NCBI GenBank assembly: GCA_015178975.1
Contig: WHVD01000046.1
Coordinates: 551,626 to 615,625 of the forward strand
Source of the DNA: Hysterangium stoloniferum
Lineage: Eukaryota > Basidiomycota > Agaricomycetes > Hysterangiales > Hysterangiaceae
DNA length: 64,000 nt
Reading direction: 5' to 3'
Under the pieces are notes generated by a model, which was not told the origin of the DNA, did no database searches, and worked only from the letters and a program-made list of their open reading frames with translations. Both the position numbers and the translations under genes were made by a program. Shown one piece after another: positions 11,319 to 22,871 of the stretch. The first letter of the stretch is position 1; every line of letters begins with the position of its first letter.

Positions 11319-12195
11319 AAGAGCATGACATAGTGAAGGGGTGTATAAATGGCTTGTGCATCATGCACATGATGGAACTGGCCTCCCCTTCTCTGAACAA
11401 TAATATCCCTTGGATCACTATGCCCTGTGTCACCCTCTCCAGGGAGAATGACTGCAAGTTCATCACCAGTTGGAAGGTTGTACCATCGTGGATCATTAAA
11501 AGCCTTGTAGCTCAGTCTAACATGTAATCTTGGAGTCTCTGTCTGTGTCCTCAATTGCTCATGTGCCTGGCAATAGAGTTCTATAAAGGGATTATATTGC
11601 TCCATCATATCCTGGAGGTCAGAAAAGGTTTGGTTGTTTAGGTTCCGATTTGCCCTGTGATTCTGCCTCTGCTGCAATGCCTGCCTCAGTCCATCCTCCT
11701 CTGCCAATGCAGGATCATGGATGTAAAGCTGAGCATAACTACGTGATACACCTTCTGTGTAAGGAATGAAGGCACCATGCTGGTGATACAACTTGCCATG
11801 AATTTTGAAGACATATGGGCCACCACCACCTTGCAAGACAGACTCATCCAAATTGACACCGAGTGATGTAAATGCAAATGCATTATTATATGCCCAAATA
11901 TCTTTCCGAAATTCCTTGCCATTGTCTGTATTATTCTCAAGGAGGGACCTCAAAGTGTGAGGAACTGGCTCAAGTATTGGGAGGGCCACCTTTCCTTGCT
12001 TGCAACACTTGCCAAATTTTGGATGTATCTTGGAGCTATTTGCCAGACGCTCATCTATCCAGTGAAAGGCTCCATAGTCTGGACACTGTATGTTTATATG
12101 CCCCCCAAGTCATATATTGGAAACCTGGCCTCCACAACTGGTTGCCGTCCGATGGGTAATTGTGCAACAGGAGGTGGAGGTGGAGGCATGGCTGC
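11319..12195 (-). pseudogene. Helitron Rep N-terminal part between two solo LTRs
   Basis: Minus-strand reading gives a Pro-rich run, then FPIYDLGGHINIQCPDYGA, FGKCCKQGKV and YNNAFAFTSLGV. It continues to LHYVMLF at the solo LTR border (11319). This is the conserved N-terminal part of Helitron proteins, including the Cys-rich zinc segment and the PYVFKIHGKLYHQHG block. The reading frame continues into 10594-9990 once the LTR is removed, showing that the LTR inserted into an intact frame. Confidence 0.85.
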
Positions 12196-12918
12196 TGTTA
12201 AGAACTGAAAACTGACTAATGTCGGTGGCCGACAGGGACCGATCGGAAGGACTTGGCTTCAGCTTATGTGCTGTGCCCTCGCAAATATCCGTAGGGTGTC
12301 CTTAGATTTCGGGCGGGCGAAGACTAATCCTAAAGAGCTCCTTTCAGCGAGATACCGATCGGAAATGAAGGACAAGTCGAGCGTCGGGCCAAGGGGTTGG
12401 GGCCGGGAGTGGGCGAGCGCACGCGAAGGCGGATGGGGGGGTTCTTAGTATGGGACTGTTACAGATGTATGAGGGTATTCTGAGTCGATATTCTGATTGC
12501 CTAGTAACTACAACTACAGCGGGTTCATATACAAGTAACAGGCGTCTAGAAAATACTAATGGGGAGAAGGGCGGAAAACGGCATTAACAATAAGCTTGAC
12601 TAGGAACGGGAAGTTTATGATTAGTTCGGAGGCCGATGATAACCGAGAGCGGGATTATGATAAAAGGAAATAGTTCAAGGACTACAAATATAGATAGACA
12701 TATGTGAAACATAAGATTGAACGGATCAACATAATAAAAGGGACGTATCAAAAGTTTGACCAGACAATACAAGTTATTTTGACGTGGGCGTAAACGGAGT
12801 TTGATCTTCGCGAAAACATATGTCAGCTTCGGGGCCGATGGTTTCCGAGATGGTGACTTGAAACGTTGATAAGTGGCGATAACCTCAAGACTGATAGGGT
12901 TGCGACACGGTCGTAACA
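12196..12918 (-). repeat. Solo LTR, family 1 copy b (723 bp), TSD GCTGC
   Basis: This is the same family as 10600-11318 but in inverse orientation: TGTTAAGAACTG at the left, CGTAACA at the right. Direct repeats GCTGC occur at 12191-12195 and 12919-12923. It interrupts the Helitron between the Gln-rich N-terminus and the conserved N-terminal block. It is very similar to the copy at 49241-49963; most visible differences are CG against TG or CA. The conserved block is at 12249-12279. Confidence 0.92.
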
Positions 12919-12923
12919 GCTGC

Positions 12924-13740
12924 AGGCTGTGGAATGGCAGGAGGTGGGGCTAACTGTAGCCATTGCTGTTGTTGTTGAGCTGGACCTCCAGGTGGATGGA
13001 TGGTGAGGCTGGGGTGGAGGTAGATGGTGATGCTGTTGTGGTGCTAACTGCAAAATGGGTACCTGTTGTTGTTGAGCTGGATTTCCAGGTGGATAGTAAT
13101 GTTGTGGTGGTTCCCACTGCAAAATGGGTTGTTGTTGTTGTTGTTGTTGTTGTGGAGCCAGATTTCCAGGTGGAGGTACATTTCCTGATTGATGATCATG
13201 CTGTGGATGTGGTGCTGACTGTAAAATTTGTGGCTGCAGTTGAGCAGGTTGTTGTAATTGTGGTAAAGCAGCATACTGAGCATACAGAGCAGCTACTGCA
13301 GCAGAACCAACTGCAGGCTGGACAGCCCCACCTGCAGGTGCTAATTGGACATTCAGTGCCTGTGGTGCTAACTGCATTGGTTGCTGCAGCTGAACAGGTA
13401 CTAATGGTGGCAAATCTGCATACTGATTAAGCAACTCAGCCACCGCAGCAGAGCCAATTAGAGCAGAGGAATTTGCAGCAGAGCCACCTGCATCAGAGCC
13501 ACTTGCAGCAGAGCCACTTGCAGCAGAGTGACCTGGCTGAGCAACCAAAAATGGATTATCAGATTGACCTCTACCAACAGGAAGATGGAGATCTCGGAAT
13601 GGTTGAAGAGGGGGTGGTATATCAGGATTCACAGCTAAATGCCGACGACGATCAGATGGAGATGACATTTGCAATTCTGCCCTATGCTGCCTTCGCTCCT
13701 CCGACCAATCACGCTCAGGTGTTCGATCCATAATAATACA
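12924..13740 (-). pseudogene. Helitron Gln/Pro/His-rich N-terminal region
   Basis: A start codon at about 13730 opens MDRTPERDWSEERRQHRAE. Low-complexity Ala/Gln/Pro/His sequence then continues to the solo LTR at 12918, including a CAA/TTG-type triplet run at 13124-13154. Such disordered Gln-rich leaders precede the Rep domain in fungal Helitron proteins. A small frame change near 13015 is needed to reach the Pro-rich run after the LTR. The opposite-strand open frames in this stretch are products of the low complexity. Confidence 0.7.
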
Positions 13741-13779
13741 GCAATCACAGCAGCAGCAGCAGAGACAGAAACCCTGCAA

Positions 13780-13930
13780 AAGAGAGGGGAAGAAAGAAGG
13801 GGAAGAGAGTTGGAGTGAATTGGCCTAACATAGGTCAAAAATATGAAAAGGAAATCATGAATAACTTTTTATAGCATCGGAGAAGGTATAAATACTAACC
13901 TGGAGTTGTTTTGTATCTCACAGGAGGAAT
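13780..13930 (-). repeat. Helitron upstream sequence, related to 52960-53300
   Basis: The stretch left of the NLR exon shares long similarity with 52960-53035: an ATGAATAA-like stretch, then AGCAT, AGGTA, ATACTAACCTG and GGAATAGAAACA in the same order. Read on the minus strand it looks like an exon end followed by a GTTAGT donor. It is therefore likely 5' leader sequence of the Helitron family. Its end at about 13930 truncates the NLR gene. Confidence 0.5.
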
Positions 13931-16900
13931 AGAAACAGCAATAAGTATTCTCTGGCTTTGTGATCTATTACCGGATACCCTTCCCAATGCGAGGGTTTTG
14001 ACCTACGGCTATGATGCATGCACTCGTGGCGTGAATCGTTCCAACCAAGCTCTCTATGACTTATCCATTGACTTCATCGCTAAATTGTCTAGTTTCAGAG
14101 TGTATACAAATACAGATGTATGTTATTGGCCTTGAGCAAATGAAGGGGTCTCGATGATCGATTTTTTTTAGGCGAGGCCACTGATCTTCATTGCCCATAG
14201 TTTCGGGGGCATAATGCTGAAAAAAGTATGTGAAAGTCTTCGATAACCCACTCCTCGAAACCTTATTCTCGGATTTTTAAGGCTCTTATACATGCAAATG
14301 CGACCCATATTAAACACCTACCTGCGCACAAAGCTGTTGAAGTGTCCACCTATGGTATCATTTACTTGGGGACGCCTCACCAAGGGATTGATCTTCCCGA
14401 CTGGACGCGATCACTTTTGAGATCCTTTTCAATTACTTCTCAGGTCGATGGCCCAATTATGAAACACTTGGGGTTGCATTCTGAAACGTTACAACAACTG
14501 ATGGCTGAATACACTGCCATCAGTGGCAGATTTCAAACCGTCTTTTGCTATGAGACTTATGATACTCTGGGACCGGGTGCAACAGGTGTAAGTAGTTTTC
14601 TAAATTTCCTAGAGTCCTTTTAATATTTTTAATCAAATCATTCAAGCATGTCCCTGTCATCTCTGCTGTTGTCCAGGGGTCTGTTAATACTGAGGTCATT
14701 GCAATCCACAAGGATCACCTGGGACTGGCCCATTTTTCCTCAGTATTTGACAATGAATATAGTATTCTTACTCAGCACCTTCTACTAATGGCCAGGCAGG
14801 CACCAGCTGTTATTCTCAAACATTGGGAAATACACAGTCTGACTTTGTGCAAAGGCTATCAGTGGTCCAACAACCCTGGTATGATGATTTATATCTCAGC
14901 AAGTATGATGAATTAAATAAATCTTCAGAGACCAAGGAACTCCGTCTAGATATTTATAAATGGTTATCTGCGCCAGATCCATCAAGTCATTTAAATGCTG
15001 CAAAAGAGCAGTGCATGGCAAACACAGGGTCTTGGTTTATCAATGGTGCACAGTTCACAAAATGGAAGGAAGGTATTAACCAATGTCTCTGGATCTACGG
15101 TTGCCGTATGTTTAATTACTTTTGTGGGTTGCTCCTACTTTAATATTCAATTATAGCAGGATCTGGTAAAACAATTTTATGGTGATTTTATATCTTTATC
15201 TCCCAAAGAAACACATTAGCTGAAAATTGGCCCTTAACTGTAGTTCACCAATCATTGGCAACATCCAAAACCTCTGTGATAATCACCCATTACAAGCTGT
15301 AGTGTACTTTTTTTTTGATTCTAGAGACTCACAACAGGCCTTTCAATCACATCACAACTTAGTCAAATCTCTCATAAAGCAACTGATCTCAGTCTGCTTT
15401 GATCTTCCAAACTGTGTAGTTCAGATCTATAAAAATGGCATCCAACAACCATCTCTCATGGTCTTGAAAAAACACTTTGTAATTTGCTTGCCCTGTTCAA
15501 TCAGGTTTATATAATTTTGGATGCACTTGATGAATGCTCAGGATATCTGAGAGTACTCAAATGGCTGAAAGAGTTACTTGTTCAAAGTGGCTTGAAACTG
15601 CATATTCTAGTGACGACTCGGCCTCAAGAGTCTATTCGAAGGGAGTTAGATATTATGGGTTCAGAGTACTTGTCACTGCATGAGCAGCATGCCAATGATG
15701 ATATTGCTTTCTATATTCAGACCACATTAAAGACACAAACTTCATTTTCATCAATGGATCAAAGTCTTCATCAGAATATTTTTAGAACACTCAATGATTT
15801 GGCAGAAGGCATGTAAGTGATATATTTATTTTCGTTTTCTGTAATATTCTAATATTGACATTCAAACTTTGTTTCAGGTTCAGATGGGTAGCCTTGCAAC
15901 TTGAGGAGCTCTCTACCTGCTATAGTGATGGGGACCTAGAAGGCCAGCTGGGAAGACTGCCTGCCACTCTAGATGAAACATACAGCAGGATAATAGAGAA
16001 GATTCCCAAGAGACTGCAAGAAGATGCCTTAAAATTCTTAGAGTGGCTGGCCTTTTCTTTTGAGCCCTTGACAAGCAGAGAGTTGGTTCAAATAATAGGA
16101 ATAAATATGGATTATAAGATTGGTGGTACAACTTCTCCCTTTAATTCCCGAAATGTATATCGTGATCCAAATGACATTGTCAGTGTCTGCAGTGGTCTTG
16201 TCCTTCATTCAGGAGGTGAGTATTGTAAGATGTGTAATAATTAGAGCAATGGGATATAAATTAATACTTAGACAAAATCAAATTGGCACATTTTTCAGTA
16301 AAGGAGTATCTAATGGATAGTTCCATTGGAGGACGACCATCAAGCTTTCACCTTGAAAAGCAATTATCACACAGTCACATAACTAAAATGTGTCTAATCT
16401 ATTTACTGCAGTTTCAGGACTTTTTGACTGCATCCACAAGAAATGAACAGAATATTAAAGAGGATCATCACTTGACAAGATACAGTGGGATTTGGTGGAT
16501 TGCACATGTAAAAGCTGGTGGAAGTGATTCATTGAAAAATCATCATACTTTCATAATGAAGGTTTTTGAAGAGAGAAGCCAGCAATTTGAACTTTGGAGG
16601 AAAATTTGGATTGATAGTGAGTGGAAGGAAGGAAGGTGGTTGGCACCAACAATGATACCATTAGGTCTAGCCACATACAATGGCTTTTGTGATGTGACCA
16701 CAGCTTTGCTAGGAAGTGGTGCTGATCCCAACATCCAGATCCAGGGAGGTCACTATGACACAGCACTTGCAGCAGCAGTATCTGGGAGTCACATAGGAGT
16801 GGTCCAGGCCCTCCTTGCCCATGGTGCTGATCCCAATGCCCAGGGAGGTCATTATGGTACAGCACTTGAAACAGCTGCATACTGGGGCCACATAGAAATA

Positions 16901-19900
16901 GTCTGGGCCCTCCTTGCCCATGGTGCTGATCCCAATGTCCAGGGAGGGCATTATGGCACAGCACTTGCAGCAGCAGCATCTGGGAGTCACATGGAAGTGA
17001 TCCTGGCCCTCCTTGCCCATAATGCTGATCCCAATGTTCAGAGAGGTCATTATGGCACAGCACTTACAGTAGCATCATACAAGGGTGACATGGAAGTGGT
17101 CCAGGTCCTCCTTGCCCATGATGCTGATCCCAATGTCCAGGAAGGTCATTATGGCACACCACTAGCAGCAGCAGCATCTGGAAGTCACATGGAGGTGGTC
17201 CAGGCTCTTCTTGCCCATGGTGCTGATCCAAATATCCAAATATATCATTATGGCACAACACTTGCAGCAGCATCATACAAGGGTCAGATGCAAGTGGTCC
17301 AGGCCCTCCTTGTCCATGGTGCTGATCCCAATTTCCAGGCAGGTCATTATGGCACAGCACTTGCAGCAGCAGCATCTGGGAATCACAAGGAAGTGGTCCA
17401 GGCACTCCTTACCCATGGTGCTGATCCCAATGTCCAGGCAGATCATTATGGCACAGCACTTGCAGCAGCAGCATCTGGGAATCACATGGAAATAGTCCAG
17501 GCCCTCCTTAGCCATGGTGCTGATCCCAATGTCCAGGGAGGTCATTATGGCACCCTGCTTGCAGCAGCATCATACAAAGGTCACATGGAAGTGGTCCAAG
17601 CCCTCCTTGCACATAGTGCTGATCCTAATGTCAAGGGAGGTCATTATGGCACAGCACTTGCAGCAGCAGCCTCTGGGAGTCACATGGAAGTGGTCCAGGC
17701 CCTCCTTGCCCATGGTGCTGATACCAATGTCCAGAGAGGTTATTATGGCACAGCACTTGCAGCAGCATCATACAAGGGTCACATAGAAGTGGTCCAGGCT
17801 CTCCTTGCACATCATGCTGATCCCAATGTCAGGGGAGGTCATTATGGCACAGCACCTGCAGCAGCAGCATCTGGGAATCACATAGGAGTGGTCCAGGCCC
17901 TTCTTGCACATGGTGCTGATCCCAATGTCAAGGGAGGTCATTATGGCACAGCACTTGCAGCAGCAGCATATGGGAATCACATAGAAGTGGTCCAGGCCCT
18001 CCTTGCCCATAGTGCTGATCCCAATGTCCAGAGAGGTCATGATGGCACAGCACTTGTAGCAGCATCATACAAGGGTCACATGGAAGTGATCCTGGCCCTT
18101 CTTGCACATGGTGGTGATCCCAATGTCAAAGGAGGTCATCATGGCACAGCACTTGCAGCAGCAGCATTTGGAAATCACATGGAAGTGGTCCAGGCCCTCC
18201 TTGTCCATGGTGCTGATCCCAATGTCCATGATGGCACAGTACTTACAGCATCATCATACAAGGGTGACATGGAAGTGGTCCAGGCCCTCCTTGTACATGG
18301 TGCTGATTCCAATGTCAAGGGAGATCATTATGGCACAGCACTTACAGCAGCAACATCTGAGAATCACATGGAAGTGGTCCAGGCCCACATTGCCCATGGC
18401 CCCCATCCCAATGTCCAGGGAGGTCATTATGGCACACTCCTTGTAGCAGCATCATACAAGGGTCACATGGAATTGGTCCAGGCCCTTCTTGCACATGGTG
18501 CTGATCCCAATGTCCAGGGAGGTCATTATGGCACAGCACTTACAGTAGCATCATACAAGGGTGACATGGAAGTGGTCCAGGCCCTCCTTGCCCATGGTGC
18601 TGATCCCAATGTCCAGGAAGGTCATTATGGCACACCACTAGCAGCAGCAGCATCTGGAAGTCACATGGAGGTGGTCCAGGCTCTTCTTGCCCATGGTGCT
18701 GATCCAAATATCCAGATATATCATTATGGCACAACACTTGCAGCAGCATCATACAAGGGTCAGATGCAAGTGGTCCAGGCCCTCCTTGTCCATGGTGCTG
18801 ATCCCAATTTCCAGGCAGGTCATTATGGCACAGCACTTGGAGCAGCAGTATTTGGGAATCACAAGGAAGTGGTCCAGGCCCTCCTTGCCCATAGTGCTGA
18901 TCCCAATGTCCAGGGAGGTCATTATGGCACAGCACTTGCAGCAGCATCATACAATGGTCACATGGAAGTGGTCCAGGCCCTCCTTGCCCATGGTGCTGAT
19001 CCCAATGTCAAAGGAGGTCATTATGGCACAGCACTTGTAGCAGCAGCATCTGGAAATCCCATGGAAGTGGTCCATGCCCTCCTTGCCTATGGTGCTGATC
19101 CTAATGCCCAGGGAGGTCATTATGGCACAGCACTTGGAGCAGCAGTATTTGGGAATCACAAGGAAGTGGTCCAGGCCCTCCTTGCCCATAGTGCTGATCC
19201 CAATGTCCAGGGAGGTCATTATGGCACAGCACTTGCAGCAGCATCATACAATGGTCACATAGAAGTGGTCCAGGCCCTCCTTGCCCATGGTGCTGGTCCC
19301 AATGTCAAGGGAGGTCATTATGGCACAGCACTTGGAGCAGCATCATACAATGGTCACATGGAAGTGGTCCAGGCCCTTCTTGCCCATGGTGCTGATCCCA
19401 ATGTCAAGGGAGGTCATTATGGCACAGCACTTGTAGCAGCAGCATCTGGTACTCACATGGAAGTGGTCCAGGCCCTCCTTACCCATGGTGCTGATCCCAA
19501 TGTCAAGGGAGGTCATTATGGTATAGCACTTGCAGCAGCAGCAGCATCTGGGAATCACATGGAAGTAGTCCAGGCCCTTCTTTCACATGGTGTCGATCCC
19601 AATGTCCAGGAAGGTCATCATGGTACAGCACTTGCAGCAGCAGCATCTGGGGGTCATATGGATGTGGTCATGGCCCTCCTTGCCCATGGTGCTGAGCCCA
19701 ATCTCAAGGGAGGTCATTATGGCACAGCACTTGCAGCAGCAGCATCTGGTAATCATGTGGAAGTGGTCCAGGCCCTCCTTACCCATGGCACTGATCCCAA
19801 TGTCCAGGATGATCATTATGGAACAGCACTTGCAGTAGCAGCATCTAGAAGTCACATGGAAGTGGTCCAGGCCCTCCTTACCAAAGGTGCTGATCCCAAT

Positions 19901-20746
19901 GTCCAGGGAGGTCATCATGGCACAGCACTTGCAGCAGCATCATACAAGGGTCACATAGAAGTGGTCCAGGCCCTCCTTGCCCATGGTGCTGATCCCAATG
20001 TCAAGGGTGGCCATTATGGTACAGCACTTGCAGCAGCAGCATCTGGTAATCATGTGGAAGTGGTCCAGGCCCTCCTTACCCATGGTGCTTATCCCAATGT
20101 CCAGGATGATCATTATGGCACAGCACTTGCAGTAGCAGCATCTGGAAGTCACATGGAAGTGGTCCAGGCCCTCCTTTCCAATGGTGCTGATCCCAATGTC
20201 CAGGGAGGTCATTATGGCACAGCACTTGCAGCAGCATCATACAAGGATCACATAGAAGTGGTCCAGGCTCTCCTTGCCCATGGTGCTGATCCCAATGTCA
20301 AGGGTGGTCATTATGGCACAGCACTTGCAGCAGCAGCATCTGGAAGTCCCATGAAAGTGGTCCAAGCCTTCCTTGCCTATGGTGCTGATCACACTGTCCA
20401 GGAAGGTCATTATATTATAGCACTTGGAGCAGGAGTATCTGGGAGTCACATGGAAGTGGTCCAGGCCCTCCTTGCCCATGGTGCTGATCCCAATATCAGG
20501 GAAGGTCGTTATGGCACAGCACTTGTGGCAGCATCATACACAGGTAACAAGGAAGTAGTCCTGGCCCTCCTTGCCCATGGTGCTGATCCCAATGTCCAGA
20601 AAGGTCGTTATGGTGCACCACTGGCAGCAGCATCAGACCAGGGTCACATGGAAGTGGTCCAGACCCTTCTTGCCTATGGTGCTGATCCATTTGCAACAGC
20701 TGTTAAAAAATATTATCAAAAGACACAGATGTCACCAGGAGTGTGA
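13911..20746 (+). CDS. NLR-like protein: alpha/beta-hydrolase-like, NACHT, winged helix, 40 ankyrin repeats
   Basis: Exons deduced from GT-AG borders: 13911-14099, 14172-14225, 14282-14587, 14647-15105, 15157-15181, 15244-15812, 15878-16215, 16272-20746. The N-terminal domain has RVLTYGYDA, the nucleophile motif AHSFGG and YLGTPHQG, as in SesB/lipase-like effector domains of fungal NLRs. NACHT follows: Walker A GCPGSGKT is created by splicing at 15105/15157, and Walker B is YIILDALDEC (about 15510). The winged-helix end reads LAHFSVKEYL. Ankyrin repeats fill 16715-20690. The very N-terminus (GLGG...W) is missing at the Helitron edge. Frame changes near 14830 and 15460 mean the gene is probably a young pseudogene, unless they are sequence errors. 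Members of this family act in non-self recognition and cell death; that role here is inference. Confidence 0.78.
16715..20690 (+). repeat. Ankyrin repeat array: 40 units of 99 bp, highly similar
   Basis: Counting the translation gives one degenerate N-terminal repeat and 40 further repeats. Almost all are exactly 33 residues; one has 34 and one is shortened to about 30. Two unit types recur, one with AAAASGSHMEV and one with AAASYKGHMEV. Every unit has the ankyrin core TAL...VVQALLAHGADPN. Blocks of several units are duplicated: repeats 4-7 (from 17041) match 19-22 (from 18520), 22-23 match 25-26, and 31-37 contain a duplicated triplet. The array stays open for 1,487 codons despite its repetitiveness. 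Confidence 0.95.
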
Positions 20747-22353
20747 ACAAACTCAGACTCAGACTAAAACTCAATTGACTGGTGGTGGTATATTGCTAAG
20801 ACACAGATAGCCCTACAGAAAGTACATATATGTAGGTACAGAGACCATGTGAAGTACTCACTCATTTGAAATCATGACAACTCAATATTTTGCTATTTTG
20901 CAGTGCAGAAGCTGAAGTCAAGTCCTTCTGATATTTTTAAGCCTTGGTCTTTGACACATACTTTAGCAGTTTTGTCCATTCTTAGATTCCATAAAACCCA
21001 AGTCATTTTAGATCATTTTATCTGCTTTACTACCTATTTAAAACCCATTTTCCTTCCAAACTTTGAGTTTCCACAGGTGGGTCCATGGGCACCTTTAGGT
21101 GCCATTGTAAAATACAGTAGCATTGTGGGTCTGTGGTTGCTTTGAGATGCATACATGGGCTTTGGGCACTGAAAACATATTATTCATCAGCCCTCATGAG
21201 GGAAGCAATTTTGGCAGCACAAGAGTATTTTTAGCATCATGGAAGTATTTTTGTGAAGGTGCAGGTGTGATCCTCTGTTGTTTCTACACTTATTTTCTCT
21301 CCTTGCCCAGTTAATATTTTATTCTAATTTTTCCTATACTCTCTTTGATATGTTTTAATTAATATATTTGCAGAATATCTTACCTTACATTAGTTTGTGT
21401 GGACACACCAGGTGCTAAATGCCAGAGATATTTTTTCCTAGAAACTCCACTGTGCAACTTAAGTGGAAGTTGAGGTTTGGGTGCCATCTCAGCTGTTTTA
21501 GACAGCATTCACATGTGACTACCCTCTACATTGTCATTGATCTCACACAGCAAAAGTTGAGAGTCATCACTTCTCAGGACTCTATCATCAACCTTGAGTT
21601 CTCATTATCTCTCTGTCACATCTACTCCTCAACCTCAAGCATCTTCTTCTCTCTTCCATTAATCCATTCACAGTAGATCTTTCTTCATCTGAAATGTAAT
21701 CATGTGAGGAGTCAAACCATGAGGGCCAATTCTTTGACTCTAACTTACCTTGTCTTGGACTTCAAGCAACTGTACAGTTGCTCTTAACTGCAACTTACTA
21801 CTACATTTTCTTTATTCTTCTTCTGTTAGGATCCTTATCTGTCAGGCCCCTGCAACTTTCTTTTACTGTTGTAGCCCTCCAGCATCCCACTATCAGTATC
21901 CCTGACCACAGTGTCACTGCCTGTGGCACTCCAACACCTGTCTTTCTGTAGATTACCCTTTTTGGCTATTCCATTCTGTCTCTGTTCCAATGATTTCCTG
22001 TCACCCATTTCTACAAGTAGATGTTATTTGCCACCTCATAACTTTTAGAATACTGGTGTTTCATCACATTTAGTTTTAGTTTGATCCTTGTTCTTTTCCC
22101 TGTTTCCTTTGACCCATCATGACTTTTTGCTTCCTTGATCAGCCTCCTGATCATCTGTTACACTTTTGTATAAAAATCCCTATCATGTATGCTATGTATA
22201 GTTCTTCAGTTCTAACATTGACTTAGATTATCCTCCTCTTCTTTCAAGTCCCTTTACTTTCTCATAACCCTCTTGAAGATGTTGTCAGCCAGCTGTGACT
22301 CTTACCTCCATGACCCTTAGCATTTTGGCCTCCCGGTGTAGAGAGTTCAATTG
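20747..22353. other. Non-coding stretch with one orphan LTR-type block
   Basis: No gene is recognisable. The sequence is AT-rich. A weak copy of the recurrent LTR block (GTGCAGAAGCTGAAG followed by CAAGTCC-like sequence) is at 20901-20930, so part may be an old LTR. The short open frames here look random. Confidence 0.5.
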
Positions 22354-22358
22354 GAAAG

Positions 22359-22635
22359 TGTAAGGTTTGGCTTTAGAGATAGCATAATCCTTCAGTTTGA
22401 GCTCTTACGAAGAGGAATGAACAGAGTAGGAATAGGTTCCAATTCGAAAAAACTACTGTAACTAATGGGTGGCTTCCCTATTTATGCTAGCATTTGTAGA
22501 CTAAACCCCTTAACGACAGATAATAGAAATGAAACAGTGTAATGATCGGAAAATAATCTACCCTCTATTTACCTCCTGAGACAAGGTGGTGGACCACCCC
22601 ATGCCAAGTCCACCACCAGGTCTGCTCCCGTTACA
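22359..22635 (-). repeat. 3' LTR of the 22359-29558 gypsy element
   Basis: This is the 277-bp LTR next to the integrase end. Compared by eye with 29282-29558 there are about 16 differences. Roughly 13 fall where one copy has CA or TG and the other TG, CA or CG, so the ancestor probably had CG there. Confidence 0.92.
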
Positions 22636-22871
22636 TCTGCCCTCCCACACTGCAATGCAGTGTGCAATTAACAGCGGGCTGGTTCAATGATGCAATTCCA
22701 ACACCCCCTGCTCCAGCTCATCTAAGTCATCACTCACATAACTGCCATTGAGGTCCATCTTCTCCTGTCGACCACGATCAACCTGTTGAGTCAATGCATC
22801 TGGCCCATCCTTCTTCATCAACTTATATTGTGCTGACACCCTTATGCACCCCTAAGTTGCCTGCAGAGGAC

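Larger units (their letters stand above)
9340..13780 (-). mobile_element. Helitron (rolling-circle transposon) 5' portion, helicase missing
   Basis: On the minus strand, a Gln/Pro/His-rich N-terminal region (13740-12935) is followed by a Helitron Rep-like region down to about 9350. Two solo LTRs (12196-12918 and 10600-11318) are inserted in it. Removing them with one copy of each TSD rejoins the coding sequence. The Rep domain is complete up to and slightly beyond its HUH motif. No PIF1-type helicase and no 3' hairpin/CTRR end are present, because the element stops at a transposase fragment. Confidence 0.85.

Noticed and set aside
12963..13733. Val/Gln-rich plus-strand frames opposite the Helitron N-terminus
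   Set aside because: Complement of CAG/CAA-type low-complexity codons; the minus strand joins to the Rep domain.
16543..20696. Many open frames antisense or out of frame across the ankyrin array
   Set aside because: The 99-bp period is a multiple of three, so shadow frames stay open; only the plus frame encodes ankyrin motifs.
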